DNA of 64,000 bases from CAYQLT01 sp964418425 (GTDB lineage Bacteria > Bacillota > Limnochordia > Limnochordales > Geochordaceae): NCBI GenBank assembly GCA_964418425.1, contig CAYQLT010000003.1, positions 68,515 to 132,514 of the forward strand, read 5' to 3'. Made by a program: the position numbers and the translations under genes. Positions 49,444-58,366 of this stretch are shown piece by piece (positions within the stretch are counted from its first letter, which is position 1; every line of letters begins with the position of its first letter). Under the pieces are notes generated by a model that ran no database searches, was not told the origin of the DNA, and worked only from the letters and a program-made list of their open reading frames with translations.

Positions 49444-51357
49444 TTAGGTCGCCGGGTGAGCCTCTTGCTTCACCGGAACGACGGCCATTCCTTCCGCCGG
49501 GGCCGCCTGCGATATACGGGATTCGGTACGCACGCCGGAACGGCCGATCCTCACCACCGCGGGCCGCATGGGGTAGGAGGATCGGTTGATGCGTTCCCGG
49601 GCCACGGCGGGCCCGTACAGAGGCAGCTCACGCCACAGGGTGCTCTCGTAACCCGTGTTGCCGGGCGCCTCGATCACGGGGGCCCCGGTGTCCAGCGTCC
49701 CATCCTCCACGGTTACCACGGACGCCTTCCAGGCTGCCTCCACCACGCTTCGAAGCCGGTACGGCGCAACCCGGCTGCCGGCGGGGCCCCACACCTGCAC
49801 CGTCAGCCGGTCGCCGTCCACCACGGCCCGGACGGCCACCGGGTAGGGCAGGGGGTTGTAGAGCTGGAGGTCGATGGCGTTGTACGACACCGTGGCATCT
49901 CGCGCCAGCGGCACGTACCAGACGGGCAGGGAGTGAGGGCTGCGGGCCCGCGCGGTCAGTCCGGCCAGCAGGGCAGCGTTGTAAAGGGTGGAGGAGACCT
50001 GGCAGACGCCCCCGCCCACGCCCACCTCGAAACGCCCGTTGACGAGCACCGGGGCCTGGCGGTAGCCCCGCTCGGTGATCCGGGGCCCCACGAAGCGGTT
50101 GAAGGAGAAGGTCTCACCAGGCATCAGCAGGGCGCCGTTGAGAGCCACCGCCGCCAGCGCCACGTTGAGGGTGCGATCCCCCTCTGGAGAATCGACCCGG
50201 GTGGTATAGGAGCTGAGCAGGGTGGGCGGGTCAAACACGCGCTCCAATTCCGCCGGGTCGTGGCTGGACGCGACCGGCTCCATGGGAATCTCCAGCGTTC
50301 GAAACCGAACCGCCAGCGACACCTCCATGAGGCCTTGGGCGAGGGCCCGAGCGTCCACCCGCCGGCCCGGCTTGCCCGGAAGGATGGAGGCGCGACCCGA
50401 CCCGTCGATCATGACCCTGGGTTCTGCGGGCGCAGCAGCCAGCGCCGCATCGAGGCGGCGCACCAGCCGCTGCAGGGCAGCAGGGTCAGGGCCGCTCAGG
50501 CGCAGGGGCACGCCGGCCTCCAGTCCGGCGGCAGCCCGCTGCTCGGCTTCCAGGCGCATGGCACCCAGGTCGGGGCGGATCCCCAGTTCCACGGGACGGA
50601 CAGTGGTGCGCCACGGGCCCAGGCGCAAGGTGACCGGTTCCGATAGCAGGCTTGCCGCCACGCGCTCTGCCTGCACCGCCAGAGGCTGGGCGGCCAGCTC
50701 GGGGGTCACCCATCCGGCCAGGTAAGCGGGTGCCGCGGCTGCGGGGCCGGCCTGCGAGGCGGGCGCCGGGGCCGCGAGAATGGCCGCCGCGGCCGCCCAC
50801 CCGGCCAGGGCGCGGGCGCCTTGCCTCCACATCCAGACCAGAAAGGCCAGAGCCGCCAGCAGCAGATAGACGAACCAGCCGCCGGAGTGTTTCGGGCCCC
50901 CAAGCCCTCCTGCCAGGTCGCGCTCCAGCCGGACCGACCGCTTGAGATGGCGTACGGCCTCATCATAGCGGCCCTTGCGCTTCAGCAGGGCCGCCAGATT
51001 GTGGTGCGCCAGGGCGAAGTCGGGGTCCAGGGAGAGGGCCCGCCGGTAGGCCGCCTCGGCCCGGTCGAGGTCGCCGGCCTCGAGGTAAAGATTGCCCAGG
51101 TTACTCCAGGGGGCCGGGTAGCGGGGATCGACTTCGCAGGCCGTCTGGAAGGCCTGCTCGGCACCCGGGCGGTCGCCCAGCTTCACCCGGCAAACGCCCA
51201 GCTTGTTCCATCCCCGGGCGGAGGTGGGATGACGCTCCAGTAAACGCTCCAGCACGTGGCGCGCCTCCCCCCAGCGCCCCTCGTCCAGGAGGGTCTGGGC
51301 AAGGGCCAGGGCGTGCTCTTGATCCTCAGGGGGATCGGGAAGGGCGGGGCGGCTCAC
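49444..51357 (-). CDS. TPR repeat protein fused to a VanW-family domain
   Basis: Residues 13-145 hold tetratricopeptide repeats (AWSNLGNLYLEAGDLDRAEAAYRRALSLDPDF type). A transmembrane helix at 162-177 follows. Next is a second hydrophobic stretch ending APAPASQA (183-202), which looks like a signal peptide with an AxA site. A G5/peptidoglycan-binding-like region and the VanW domain (about 395-530, GETFSFNRFVGP and GVGGGVCQVSSTLYNAAL) complete it. An ATG at 50832 could start a separate exported VanW protein. The GTG at 51357 overlaps thiI by 32 bp. VanW function is unknown. Confidence 0.75.
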   Translation of the reverse strand: MSRPALPDPPEDQEHALALAQTLLDEGRWGEARHVLERLLERHPTSARGWNKLGVCRVKLGDRPGAEQAFQTACEVDPRYPAPWSNLGNLYLEAGDLDRAEAAYRRALSLDPDFALAHHNLAALLKRKGRYDEAVRHLKRSVRLERDLAGGLGGPKHSGGWFVYLLLAALAFLVWMWRQGARALAGWAAAAAILAAPAPASQAGPAAAAPAYLAGWVTPELAAQPLAVQAERVAASLLSEPVTLRLGPWRTTVRPVELGIRPDLGAMRLEAEQRAAAGLEAGVPLRLSGPDPAALQRLVRRLDAALAAAPAEPRVMIDGSGRASILPGKPGRRVDARALAQGLMEVSLAVRFRTLEIPMEPVASSHDPAELERVFDPPTLLSSYTTRVDSPEGDRTLNVALAAVALNGALLMPGETFSFNRFVGPRITERGYRQAPVLVNGRFEVGVGGGVCQVSSTLYNAALLAGLTARARSPHSLPVWYVPLARDATVSYNAIDLQLYNPLPYPVAVRAVVDGDRLTVQVWGPAGSRVAPYRLRSVVEAAWKASVVTVEDGTLDTGAPVIEAPGNTGYESTLWRELPLYGPAVARERINRSSYPMRPAVVRIGRSGVRTESRISQAAPAEGMAVVPVKQEAHPAT

Positions 51358-52588
51358 CCGGGTGCACCACCTCGGTACTCTGGAGGGCTTGCTCCACCAG
51401 GGCCGCGATATCCAGGCGTGACTCGGCAAGGGCCACCCGGTCGGGCCGGGGACGGGTGGCGGGGTGCCTGGCCACGAAGAGGGTGCAGCAGTCTTCATAC
51501 GGAAGCACGGAGAGGTCGTAGGTGCCGATGCGGCGAGCCTGTCGGACGATCTCCTCCTTGTCCCAGCCCAGCAGGGGCCGCAGGATGAGGCGGCGCGCGA
51601 CCTCCTGCACCGCGGCCATGCTGGCCACCGTCTGGCTGGCCACCTGTCCGAGGTTTTCGCCGGTCACCAGCGCCTCGTAGCCTTCCCGGTCGGCGATGGC
51701 GTCCGCGATCCTGACCATGAACCGCCGCATCAGGATCACGCCCAGTTCACGAGGGCAGTGCGCATAAATGGCCTTCTGGATCTCCGTGAACCGAACCAGG
51801 TGCAGCCGCATGCCTCCCTCCCAGGGCGCCAGCGCCTCCGCCAGGCGAACCACCTTGAGCCGGGCCTGTTCGCTGGTGAAGGGGATGGCGTGGAAGTGGA
51901 CGGCGTCTATCCTCAGGCCACGTTTCATCGCCATCCAGGCCGCCACCGGCGAGTCGATCCCGCCCGAAAGCAGGGCCAGGGCGCGGCCGCTGACACCCAC
52001 CGGGAGGCCCCCGGGGCCGGGGAACTCGCCGTCGTACACGAACGCCTCTCGCTCCCGCACTTCCACATGCACGACCAGGCCGGGCTGGTGGACGTCCACC
52101 TTGAGACGGGGCCCGAAGGCGCGCAGCAGGTGCGCGCCCACCCGGCGGTTGATCTCCATGGAGTCCAGCTCGAAACGGCGGTTGGACCGCCTCGCAGCCA
52201 CCTTGAAGGAAAGGGGCTCGCCGGGCCGCGGGGGGCTGCCCCGCAGATGGGCCTCCACCACCTCCCGGGCGGCCTGCAGGATGCCGGCCTCGCTGAGTTC
52301 GGCCTGCAGCGCCTCTACTGCCCCCACCACGCCGAACACCCGAGCGGCCAGCCGCGCGGCCTCGTGCACGTCCGCAGAGGGGCCGTCGGGCACCAGAACC
52401 AGGCGACCGTACAGGTTTCGCACCGAGAAAGGCCCTGCCGGGGAAACCGCACGGGCGAGCTGGCGGCAGAGGGTTTGCTCGAAGAAGCGGCGGTTATCTC
52501 CCTTCAGCGCCACCTCCCCGAACCGGACCAGCACCACCCTTGAGGCTGGTGCAACGGGTGCCGGCGCAGGGGTCGCCTCAACGGCCAC
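51326..52588 (-). CDS. thiI: tRNA sulfurtransferase / thiamine-biosynthesis protein ThiI
   Basis: It adenylates U8 of tRNA for 4-thiouridine synthesis and can donate sulfur for thiazole. An NFLD-THUMP region (about 15-170, VLVRFGEVALKGDNRRFFEQTL) precedes a PP-loop ATPase (ALLSGGIDSPVAAW). EDCCTLFVARHPATRP near the C-terminus is the conserved end of short Firmicute ThiI, which has no rhodanese domain. The GTG at 52588 overlaps iscS by 11 bp; IscS/NifZ-type desulfurases usually supply its sulfur. Confidence 0.92.
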   Translation of the reverse strand: MAVEATPAPAPVAPASRVVLVRFGEVALKGDNRRFFEQTLCRQLARAVSPAGPFSVRNLYGRLVLVPDGPSADVHEAARLAARVFGVVGAVEALQAELSEAGILQAAREVVEAHLRGSPPRPGEPLSFKVAARRSNRRFELDSMEINRRVGAHLLRAFGPRLKVDVHQPGLVVHVEVREREAFVYDGEFPGPGGLPVGVSGRALALLSGGIDSPVAAWMAMKRGLRIDAVHFHAIPFTSEQARLKVVRLAEALAPWEGGMRLHLVRFTEIQKAIYAHCPRELGVILMRRFMVRIADAIADREGYEALVTGENLGQVASQTVASMAAVQEVARRLILRPLLGWDKEEIVRQARRIGTYDLSVLPYEDCCTLFVARHPATRPRPDRVALAESRLDIAALVEQALQSTEVVHPGEPPRPSRSP

Positions 52589-53786
52589 GGCGAGCTGGCT
52601 CCCCACTCGCAAAGGCGGCCAGTTCCGCCAGGATGGGACGGATGCGGCGGACTGCCCGCGCGATGTCCTCTTCCGTGGTGAGCAAGCCCAGGCTGAAGCG
52701 CACCGCGGACTCGGCCAGCCGTTGGGGTACGTCCATGGCCCTGAGCACATGACTGACGCGCTGGTGGTGGGAGGAGCAGGCAGAGCCCACAGAGGCCATC
52801 ACGCCCGCCTCGTCCAGGTGATTGGCCACCACCTCGGCCCGCAGGCCCTCGAAGGCCACGGGAAGGATGTGAGGGGCCTGCCGCTGAGGATCCGAGGGAC
52901 CCAGGCGGCGTGCCCGGGGGTATGCTTCGCGCAGGCCCTCCCACAACAGTTCGCAGAGGCGACGGAGCCTGGGAGGGGTCGCGGGCAGCTCGTCGAGGGC
53001 AAGTCGGGCCGCGACGCCGAAGCCCACGATGCCGGGAACGTTTTCTGTGCCACTTCGCATCCCGCGCTCCTGGCCCCCGCCCAGGAGCAGCGGCTGAAGC
53101 CCCACGTCCTTTCTCACGTAGAGGGCGCCCACGCCTTTCGGGCCGTGCAATTTGTGGGCGCTGAGCGAGGCGAGATCCACGTCCAGGCGGTGGACGTCCA
53201 CCGGCAGGCGGCCGGCCGCCTGCACAAGGTCGCAGTGCACCACCGCGTGGGGGCTGCGTGAGCGGGTGGCCGCCGCAACCTCGGCCACCGGCATCATGGC
53301 CCCCACCTCGTTGTTGACCATCATGAGGGAGACGAAAACCGTCTCCGGGGTCAGGGCATCCAGGAAGCGGTCGGCGGCCACCACACCGTCGGCTCCCGGA
53401 GGCACCAGCGTCACCTGGAACCCTTCGCGCGCCAGGGCTTTGGCCGGCTCCAGAACCGACGGGTGCTCCACTGCCGACACCACCGCGTGGCGGCCGCGGT
53501 GGGCGCGGGCCCGGGCGGCCCCAAAGACAGCAGCGTTATTGGCCTCGGTACCGCCTCCGGTAAAAACGATCTCCTCGGGATCGGCGCCGATGAGCGCGGC
53601 CACCCCACGGCGGGCTTGCTCCACCGCCTCGCGGGCGCGAGCCCCCAGGCGGTGTCGGGACGACGGGTTGCCGAAGCCTTCCAGCATGGCGGCCAGCACC
53701 GCCTCCGCCACCCGGGGGTGTACTGCGGTGGTGGCCGCGTTGTCCAGGTATACAGGCGCGCTATCTGAGGGTGAGGGGAATGGCAC
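52578..53786 (-). CDS. iscS: Cysteine desulfurase
   Basis: A PLP enzyme that takes sulfur from cysteine. YLDNAATTAVHPRV, the PLP lysine K212 in SAHKLHGPKGVGALY, and persulfide C337 in VGSACSSHHQRVSHVL are intact. The 402-residue length fits the NifS/IscS class I. Immediately upstream of thiI with an 11-bp overlap, so it most likely serves ThiI in tRNA thiolation, as NifZ does in Bacillus. GTG start with GGGAGG. Confidence 0.94.
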   Translation of the reverse strand: MPFPSPSDSAPVYLDNAATTAVHPRVAEAVLAAMLEGFGNPSSRHRLGARAREAVEQARRGVAALIGADPEEIVFTGGGTEANNAAVFGAARARAHRGRHAVVSAVEHPSVLEPAKALAREGFQVTLVPPGADGVVAADRFLDALTPETVFVSLMMVNNEVGAMMPVAEVAAATRSRSPHAVVHCDLVQAAGRLPVDVHRLDVDLASLSAHKLHGPKGVGALYVRKDVGLQPLLLGGGQERGMRSGTENVPGIVGFGVAARLALDELPATPPRLRRLCELLWEGLREAYPRARRLGPSDPQRQAPHILPVAFEGLRAEVVANHLDEAGVMASVGSACSSHHQRVSHVLRAMDVPQRLAESAVRFSLGLLTTEEDIARAVRRIRPILAELAAFASGEPARRGR

Positions 53787-53828
53787 CGCGATCCCTCCCG
53801 TGCAGAAGCCGAAAGGGCAGCCTTGGGC

Positions 53829-54854
53829 TTAGTATAGGCCCCGCCGGCGAAGCCTTGCAAACAGGACCTCCAGGCCCATGGCTGCCAGCGCCACCCACCC
53901 GGCAAGGGGGTAGAAGCGGGCCAGGACGGGCGCGAAGCCCGGCGCGGCGGCCGGGACGGCGGTAAGCACCCAGAAGGCGCTGACCGCTCTATTGGCCTCG
54001 GCAGGCAGACGGGTCAGGTGCAGGCCGGTCTTGCCTGGCTGGCTCAAGCCTACGACAGCCGCTACTGCCGTGGTGTATACGCTGGCGGTCACCACCGCCA
54101 CGTGCAGGCGATATGCCCAGGGGTGAAGCTCCAAGGCGGCCTCCACCAACGGCATGGGAGAGTGGGAGGTCCCAAAGCGCCCCACAACCCACAGGGCCAG
54201 GGCAGCGATACCGGCCAGCAGAGCACCGCCTGCCAGAGCAGGCCGCAGGGGAGCCTGTCCCGTCGCGGCGGCCACAGCGAGGAGGGGTGCCCGGGCGAAG
54301 AGGCCGTTGGAGGCTGCGTACAACGCTGCCTGGAACGCGCAACGGGACAGAGCCGGTGATCGGTCCGGCCCTGACCCTGCTGCCCGGGCGAACCGGTCGG
54401 ATGGCATGGAAAACGGCGCGACAAGGGCCCACACGGAAAGAGCTACCACCGCCAGGGCGATGAAGGGGCCCAGGAGTCGGGCGAGGCCGCCGAGGCCCCT
54501 GGCGGCCGGCCAGAAAGCACCCGCCCAGATGATGAGGGCGGAGAAGGTGAGAGCCGCAGACCAGGAGATCCGGAGGGCCACCAGGTGTGCGAGCGCGGCC
54601 TCCATGGCGACCAGAGTCACCCATGACAGGCCCATGCCCGCGGCAGCCGAGACCGTTGCGGCCGCGCGCCCCCAAGGCGCCGGTCGGTCCCTTAACCGGC
54701 ATGGGGCAGGATCCCGGGTGGCGATGACGCCGATGAGAAGGCAGCTCACCAGCAACCACGGCAACGGGTTGGGAGGGCAGCCCGAGAAAAAGAGCACCAG
54801 CTCCCGGCCGGTGGCGAAGCCCGCTCCAACCACCGCGGAGAACAGGGTCCACAC
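53829..54854 (-). CDS. YkvI-type membrane protein
   Basis: About ten transmembrane segments over 341 residues. The N-terminus VVGAGFATGRELVLFFS is the family signature, and resembles helix 1 of LeuT-fold transporters. No substrate is known. The start at GTG 54854 is the first in frame; a somewhat different start is possible. It is 42 bp upstream of iscS on the same strand and divergent from yyaC. Confidence 0.7.
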   Translation of the reverse strand: MWTLFSAVVGAGFATGRELVLFFSGCPPNPLPWLLVSCLLIGVIATRDPAPCRLRDRPAPWGRAAATVSAAAGMGLSWVTLVAMEAALAHLVALRISWSAALTFSALIIWAGAFWPAARGLGGLARLLGPFIALAVVALSVWALVAPFSMPSDRFARAAGSGPDRSPALSRCAFQAALYAASNGLFARAPLLAVAAATGQAPLRPALAGGALLAGIAALALWVVGRFGTSHSPMPLVEAALELHPWAYRLHVAVVTASVYTTAVAAVVGLSQPGKTGLHLTRLPAEANRAVSAFWVLTAVPAAAPGFAPVLARFYPLAGWVALAAMGLEVLFARLRRRGLY

Positions 54855-54954
54855 CAGTGGCGCTGGTGGTCCAGCACCACGGTCGGGTGGCTTGCGGCCG
54901 ATGGCGGTCTCGCCCTTGCGCAGGCCCGCAGCGCCGACCTCCCCGCCCGGGCGG

Positions 54955-54985
54955 GTGTATACGTGGCGCGCCCGCTACATATACC
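54955..54985 (+). promoter_or_regulatory. Possible sporulation-type promoter of yyaC
   Basis: GTGTATA (54955-54961), 16 bases, then CATATACC (54978-54985), about 23 bp before the chosen yyaC start. It loosely resembles sigma-E or sigma-G elements but fits neither consensus fully. The same CATATACC octamer occurs on the minus strand about 25-30 bp upstream of the PG-binding/GH18 gene (near 18506-18513), without a matching -35. Confidence 0.25.
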
Positions 54986-55007
54986 AAGGGGCGGCGGGGG
55001 GGTCCAG

Positions 55008-55664
55008 GTGACCCGTCCTTGGGATGGGGCCCGGCCTCGCAGCTCCGGGCCCGTCGAGGAGGACGTTATCCTGCGCGTGCACTACCGCGAGCCGGGCGCG
55101 GCAGGCCGGCTGGCCTCGCACCTGGGTCGGGTGGTGGAGGCGTTCTCGGGAGTCGGGGCAGCCACGGCGGTGTTGTGCATCGGAACGGACCGCTCTACGG
55201 GCGACGCCTTGGGGCCGCTGGTGGGCTCCCATCTCCGGCGATGGGCCCCGGGCATCGCCGTCTACGGGACGTTAGAGGAGCCCGTACACGCGACGAACCT
55301 GGTGGAGACCTTGGCCCGTATAGCTACGTCTCCGCCCTCCTTTGTGCTGGCTGTGGACGCCTGCCTGGGCCGAGCGGAAAACGTGGGATACGTGACCCTG
55401 CGTCTGGGCCCGTTGCGCCCGGGCACCGGGGTGCGCAAGACCTTGCCCGAGGTGGGGCACGCGCACATCGTGGGCGTGGTAAACGTGGGCGGGTTCATGG
55501 AGTACCTGGTACTGCAAAACACGCGGCTGGGCGTGGTGTGGCCGATGGCAGCGCTCATCGCCAGTGCGGTAGCCCGCGCGGTTCCCGGTTCGGGGTGGGA
55601 GGTGGGGCGTGTGGCCGCGGCGGCCGAGCCAGATTGCCTCCCGTGGCTTGAGCGGGATCCGTAG
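55008..55664 (+). CDS. yyaC: YyaC spore protease-like protein
   Basis: A protein of about 218 residues of the YyaC family, related to the GPR spore protease fold. AVLCIGTDRSTGDALGPLVGSHL, VYGTLEEPVHATNL and FVLAVDACLGRAENVGYV are characteristic, and the Asp pairs are in place. The Bacillus protein is expressed in the forespore; its substrate is unknown. The GTG at 55008 is used. A GAGGAGG at about 55053 sits inside the frame, so a shorter form starting near residue 20 is possible. Convergent with ykuS. Confidence 0.8.
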   Translation: MTRPWDGARPRSSGPVEEDVILRVHYREPGAAGRLASHLGRVVEAFSGVGAATAVLCIGTDRSTGDALGPLVGSHLRRWAPGIAVYGTLEEPVHATNLVETLARIATSPPSFVLAVDACLGRAENVGYVTLRLGPLRPGTGVRKTLPEVGHAHIVGVVNVGGFMEYLVLQNTRLGVVWPMAALIASAVARAVPGSGWEVGRVAAAAEPDCLPWLERDP

Positions 55665-55691
55665 GAGGCCGTAACCAGCAGGGACCGGCCA

Positions 55692-55952
55692 TCACCTCTC
55701 GGGGACCCCCAGGCGGGCGTGGAGGTACGCAATCACGTCGGCCGGGGTCATACCCGCTACGTCCACCACCAGCGCGGGGCTGAGCCGCTCCGAATGGCCC
55801 GTTACGTTGGAGTCGACCCCGCTCAGCAGGATGGCATCCGCCCGTTGCAGGCTGGTATCGTGCAAAGATCGCACGGCGTAGCCAGCCGCCTCCAGGATCG
55901 GCCGAAGCCGGGAGAGACCGTCGTCGCAAGCCACGACCCGTTGCCGCCCCAT
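55692..55952 (-). CDS. YkuS-family protein (UPF0180)
   Basis: An 86-residue protein with VVACDDGLSRLRPILEAAGYAV, DAILLSGVDSNVTG and VVDVAGMTPADVIAYLHARLG, the UPF0180/YkuS pattern. Small, cytoplasmic, all alpha/beta; function unknown. The ATG at 55952 follows AAGGTGG. It lies 62 bp after the phosphoribosyltransferase gene on the same strand. Confidence 0.75.
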   Translation of the reverse strand: MGRQRVVACDDGLSRLRPILEAAGYAVRSLHDTSLQRADAILLSGVDSNVTGHSERLSPALVVDVAGMTPADVIAYLHARLGVPER

Positions 55953-56014
55953 GCCGACCACCTTCACGGGAAGACTGCAGCCGCACCCTGTAGGGTGGCC
56001 CGTGCGCGGGAAGG

Positions 56015-56686
56015 TCATGCGGTGGGGGTCGGCGGTGGGCCCTGCAGACCCGGGAGGCCCGTCGAGTGCTCGGCGAGGATGCGCAGCACCACGTCGTCGG
56101 TGGTGGCAGAGAAGTCGTCGTAATACTGGCCCACTGCCTCCATATCGTCGGGAAGCATCAACGCGACGAACTCGTCGCACTGCGTCGCCACCATGGCGGC
56201 GCTGCTGCGCGCGGCCACGGGGACGGCCACGAGGAGGCGAAGGGGGTTGAGACGACGGGCATAGCGGGCGGCCGCCAGGGCCGTATACCCCGTTGCGAGG
56301 CCGTCATCCACCACCAGTGCGGGGCGGCCTGACAGGTCCATGGGTTCGCACAGGTACGCCTGCGCGCGCCGGCGCGCCTCTGCCAGGGCGTCCGAGATAG
56401 CCGCCTGCAATTCCTCGGGCGTGATGCCCAGCAGGCGGACCGCTTCCTCGTTGAGAACATGGGTGCCATCCGCGGCGACGGCCCCGATGGCCAGTTCGGG
56501 GTTGAAGGGCGCCGCCACCTTTTTGACGGGCACGGCGTGGAGGGTACCGCCCAGCTCCCGGGCCACCTCCCGCCCCACCACCACTCCTCCCCTGGGGATC
56601 GCCAGCACCGCAGGCCGCTGCCCCTGAAGGTTCCTCAGGGTAGCGGCCAGACGCTGACCGGCGTCGGTACGGTCCGCGAACCGCAC
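56015..56686 (-). CDS. Phosphoribosyltransferase-domain protein
   Basis: A 223-residue type I PRTase fold. LAIPRGGVVVGREVARELG is the N-terminal loop and ALVVDDGLATGYTALAA the PRPP-binding motif. Between them are a flexible hood and VLNEEAVRLLGIT. Proteins of this group are annotated only as 'phosphoribosyltransferase'; some are fused to dienelactone hydrolase-like domains. Substrate unknown. GTG start with GGAGGTGAGG in front. Confidence 0.85.
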   Translation of the reverse strand: MRFADRTDAGQRLAATLRNLQGQRPAVLAIPRGGVVVGREVARELGGTLHAVPVKKVAAPFNPELAIGAVAADGTHVLNEEAVRLLGITPEELQAAISDALAEARRRAQAYLCEPMDLSGRPALVVDDGLATGYTALAAARYARRLNPLRLLVAVPVAARSSAAMVATQCDEFVALMLPDDMEAVGQYYDDFSATTDDVVLRILAEHSTGLPGLQGPPPTPTA

Positions 56687-56764
56687 ACTCCCTCACCTCC
56701 CCGGTCGGGTGGGCAGCCCCGTCGGTTCGGGAGTGGCGAAGGGCTCTGGCTTGCCCGGGGTGAG

Positions 56765-57196
56765 CTAGGAATGCACCCCTGCGGGAGGACCGGAGGGGAC
56801 AGCCTCCCGGGTACGCTCGGCCGCGGCGGGGCGCTCCGCCGACATGCTGCAGTTGCCGTCCAGGCGGCCTCCCTCGTTTACCACCAGGATAGGCGTCTCC
56901 ACATCTCCTCGGATCCGTCCCGAGGCAGCCACTTCGAGGCGGGCCGTGGCTTTGATCTGCCCCTGAACCTCCCCGGCCACCAGCACAGATGCGGCCTCGA
57001 TGGTGGCCACCACGGTCCCGGACTCGCCCACGATGACGTCGCCCGAGGTGTGGAGGTTTCCCTCCAGACGGCCGTCTACGCGGACGGAAGCGGTGCTTCG
57101 GATATCCCCCTTCAGCTCTGAGCTCTTCCCGATGACTGTCTCCACAGCCGAGGGGTCCGGGGGACCCGGAGTGGTGTCGCGACGTCCTCGGATCAA
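56765..57196 (-). CDS. bacA: Bactofilin
   Basis: A 143-residue polymerising scaffold protein with a right-handed beta-helix core (about residues 20-115, repeats such as VIGKSSELKGDI, VRVDGRLEGNL, VIVGESGTVVA). Flexible ends are typical. Of two TTG codons, the one at 57196 has a proper 8-base gap from AGAGGAGG. It is downstream of an M23 peptidase gene, an arrangement seen in other bacteria, where bactofilin localises the wall enzyme. Confidence 0.9.
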   Translation of the reverse strand: MIRGRRDTTPGPPDPSAVETVIGKSSELKGDIRSTASVRVDGRLEGNLHTSGDVIVGESGTVVATIEAASVLVAGEVQGQIKATARLEVAASGRIRGDVETPILVVNEGGRLDGNCSMSAERPAAAERTREAVPSGPPAGVHS

Positions 57197-57241
57197 GCCC
57201 AACGCCTCCTCTGGGGTGGGAGAAGCTTCGCTGAGGCTATT

Positions 57242-58192
57242 TTAAGGCAAGTAGCGCAGCGGGTTGACGGGCCGCCCGTTCAGGTGCACCTCGTAGTGCA
57301 GGTGCGGGCCGGTGCTCAAACCGGTGGAACCCATGCGGCCGATCTCCTGCCCCTTGCTCACCCTCTGCCCCGGCTTGACCAGGATCCGGGAGAGATGTCC
57401 ATACAAGGTGCGCAAACCGTACTCGTGGTCGATGACCACGGTGAGGCCGAAGCTACCCCACCGGCGCGCCACCACCACCACGCCATCGGCGGTGGCCCGC
57501 ACCGGTGTGCCCGTGATCCCCGCAATGTCTATACCTTCGTGAAAGTTGGGTTCCCCGGTCACAGGGTGCCGCCGGTTGCCGAAACCTGAGCTCACCCAAC
57601 CCTCGGTGGGCCATATGGAGGGCGTGTGGGCCCGGCGGCGCACGAACTCCAGAGTGCTGGCGCGCAGAGCGCGCAGGTCGTTGTCGTACAGTTTGAGATC
57701 TTGCTCTGCATTCTGCAGAGTCGCAGCCACAGAGCGTAGCACCTCGGCCCGCCCGGCCGGCCCGCCGCGACCCACTGCGGGATCCTCTTCAGCCGACCCG
57801 GGCCGTCCCGGCGGGACGCTGGAGGGGGGCCGGTCCGCGAGAGCCAGCAGCTGGCGGATTTCCGAGCTTTCCATGGCTAGCTGTGCGAGCCGCTCCTCAA
57901 TGGCGCGCGCCTGACCCGCCAGGGTTTCGTAGCGGCTCTGGCCCTGCACATACGCCTCCTCAAGCTGGGAGTACGCCGCTGCCTGCAGGTCCAGCTGGCG
58001 CGTGGCATACAGGAGCCTGGCTTGAGAGGCAAAGTAGGCCGCCGAAACGGTGACGAGTGCCGCCAGAATGATAGCGAAGAGAATGGGGAGGAACTGTAGC
58101 GCGGACTGCGGCAGGCACAAGCTGATGGGCGCCTGCCCGGTATGGGGGATGATGGCGACCGTTACGAACCGTCGAACCCCCTTTTTGGGCAT
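57242..58192 (-). CDS. M23-family metallopeptidase with N-terminal membrane anchor and coiled coil
   Basis: A 316-residue protein with a basic N-terminus, one transmembrane segment (about 30-52) and a coiled coil (about 60-115). The C-terminal LytM/M23 domain has zinc ligands in NFHEGIDIAG and LHYEV and the conserved GxTGxSTGPHLH signature. Likely a periplasmic or outer-face endopeptidase working on peptidoglycan cross-links. Followed by bactofilin 46 bp later, with parS and parB on the other side. ATG start with GGAGGTG. Confidence 0.9.
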   Translation of the reverse strand: MPKKGVRRFVTVAIIPHTGQAPISLCLPQSALQFLPILFAIILAALVTVSAAYFASQARLLYATRQLDLQAAAYSQLEEAYVQGQSRYETLAGQARAIEERLAQLAMESSEIRQLLALADRPPSSVPPGRPGSAEEDPAVGRGGPAGRAEVLRSVAATLQNAEQDLKLYDNDLRALRASTLEFVRRRAHTPSIWPTEGWVSSGFGNRRHPVTGEPNFHEGIDIAGITGTPVRATADGVVVVARRWGSFGLTVVIDHEYGLRTLYGHLSRILVKPGQRVSKGQEIGRMGSTGLSTGPHLHYEVHLNGRPVNPLRYLP

Positions 58193-58325
58193 GATGCCTC
58201 GGCACCTCCAAGCGGAATCCCCACCCCGCTACGCCACTATTCGCTGCCGATGCTGCCGGCTCCTGCCAGAGCGGGGAGCCGCTGGGGTACCTGTTGCCTG
58301 GCCCCGGGTGGGCCATCGGAACCGG

Positions 58326-58341
58326 TGTTCCACGTGGAACA
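58326..58341. promoter_or_regulatory. parS centromere site
   Basis: TGTTCCACGTGGAACA is a perfect 16-bp palindrome. It fits the bacterial parS consensus TGTTNCACGTGNAACA at every fixed position. It lies in the gap between the spo0J stop and the M23 gene, a usual place, and would be the Spo0J loading site. It is the only full match I found in the window. Confidence 0.93.
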
Positions 58342-58366
58342 CCTCGCGGCGTGGCCCATCCACCTC

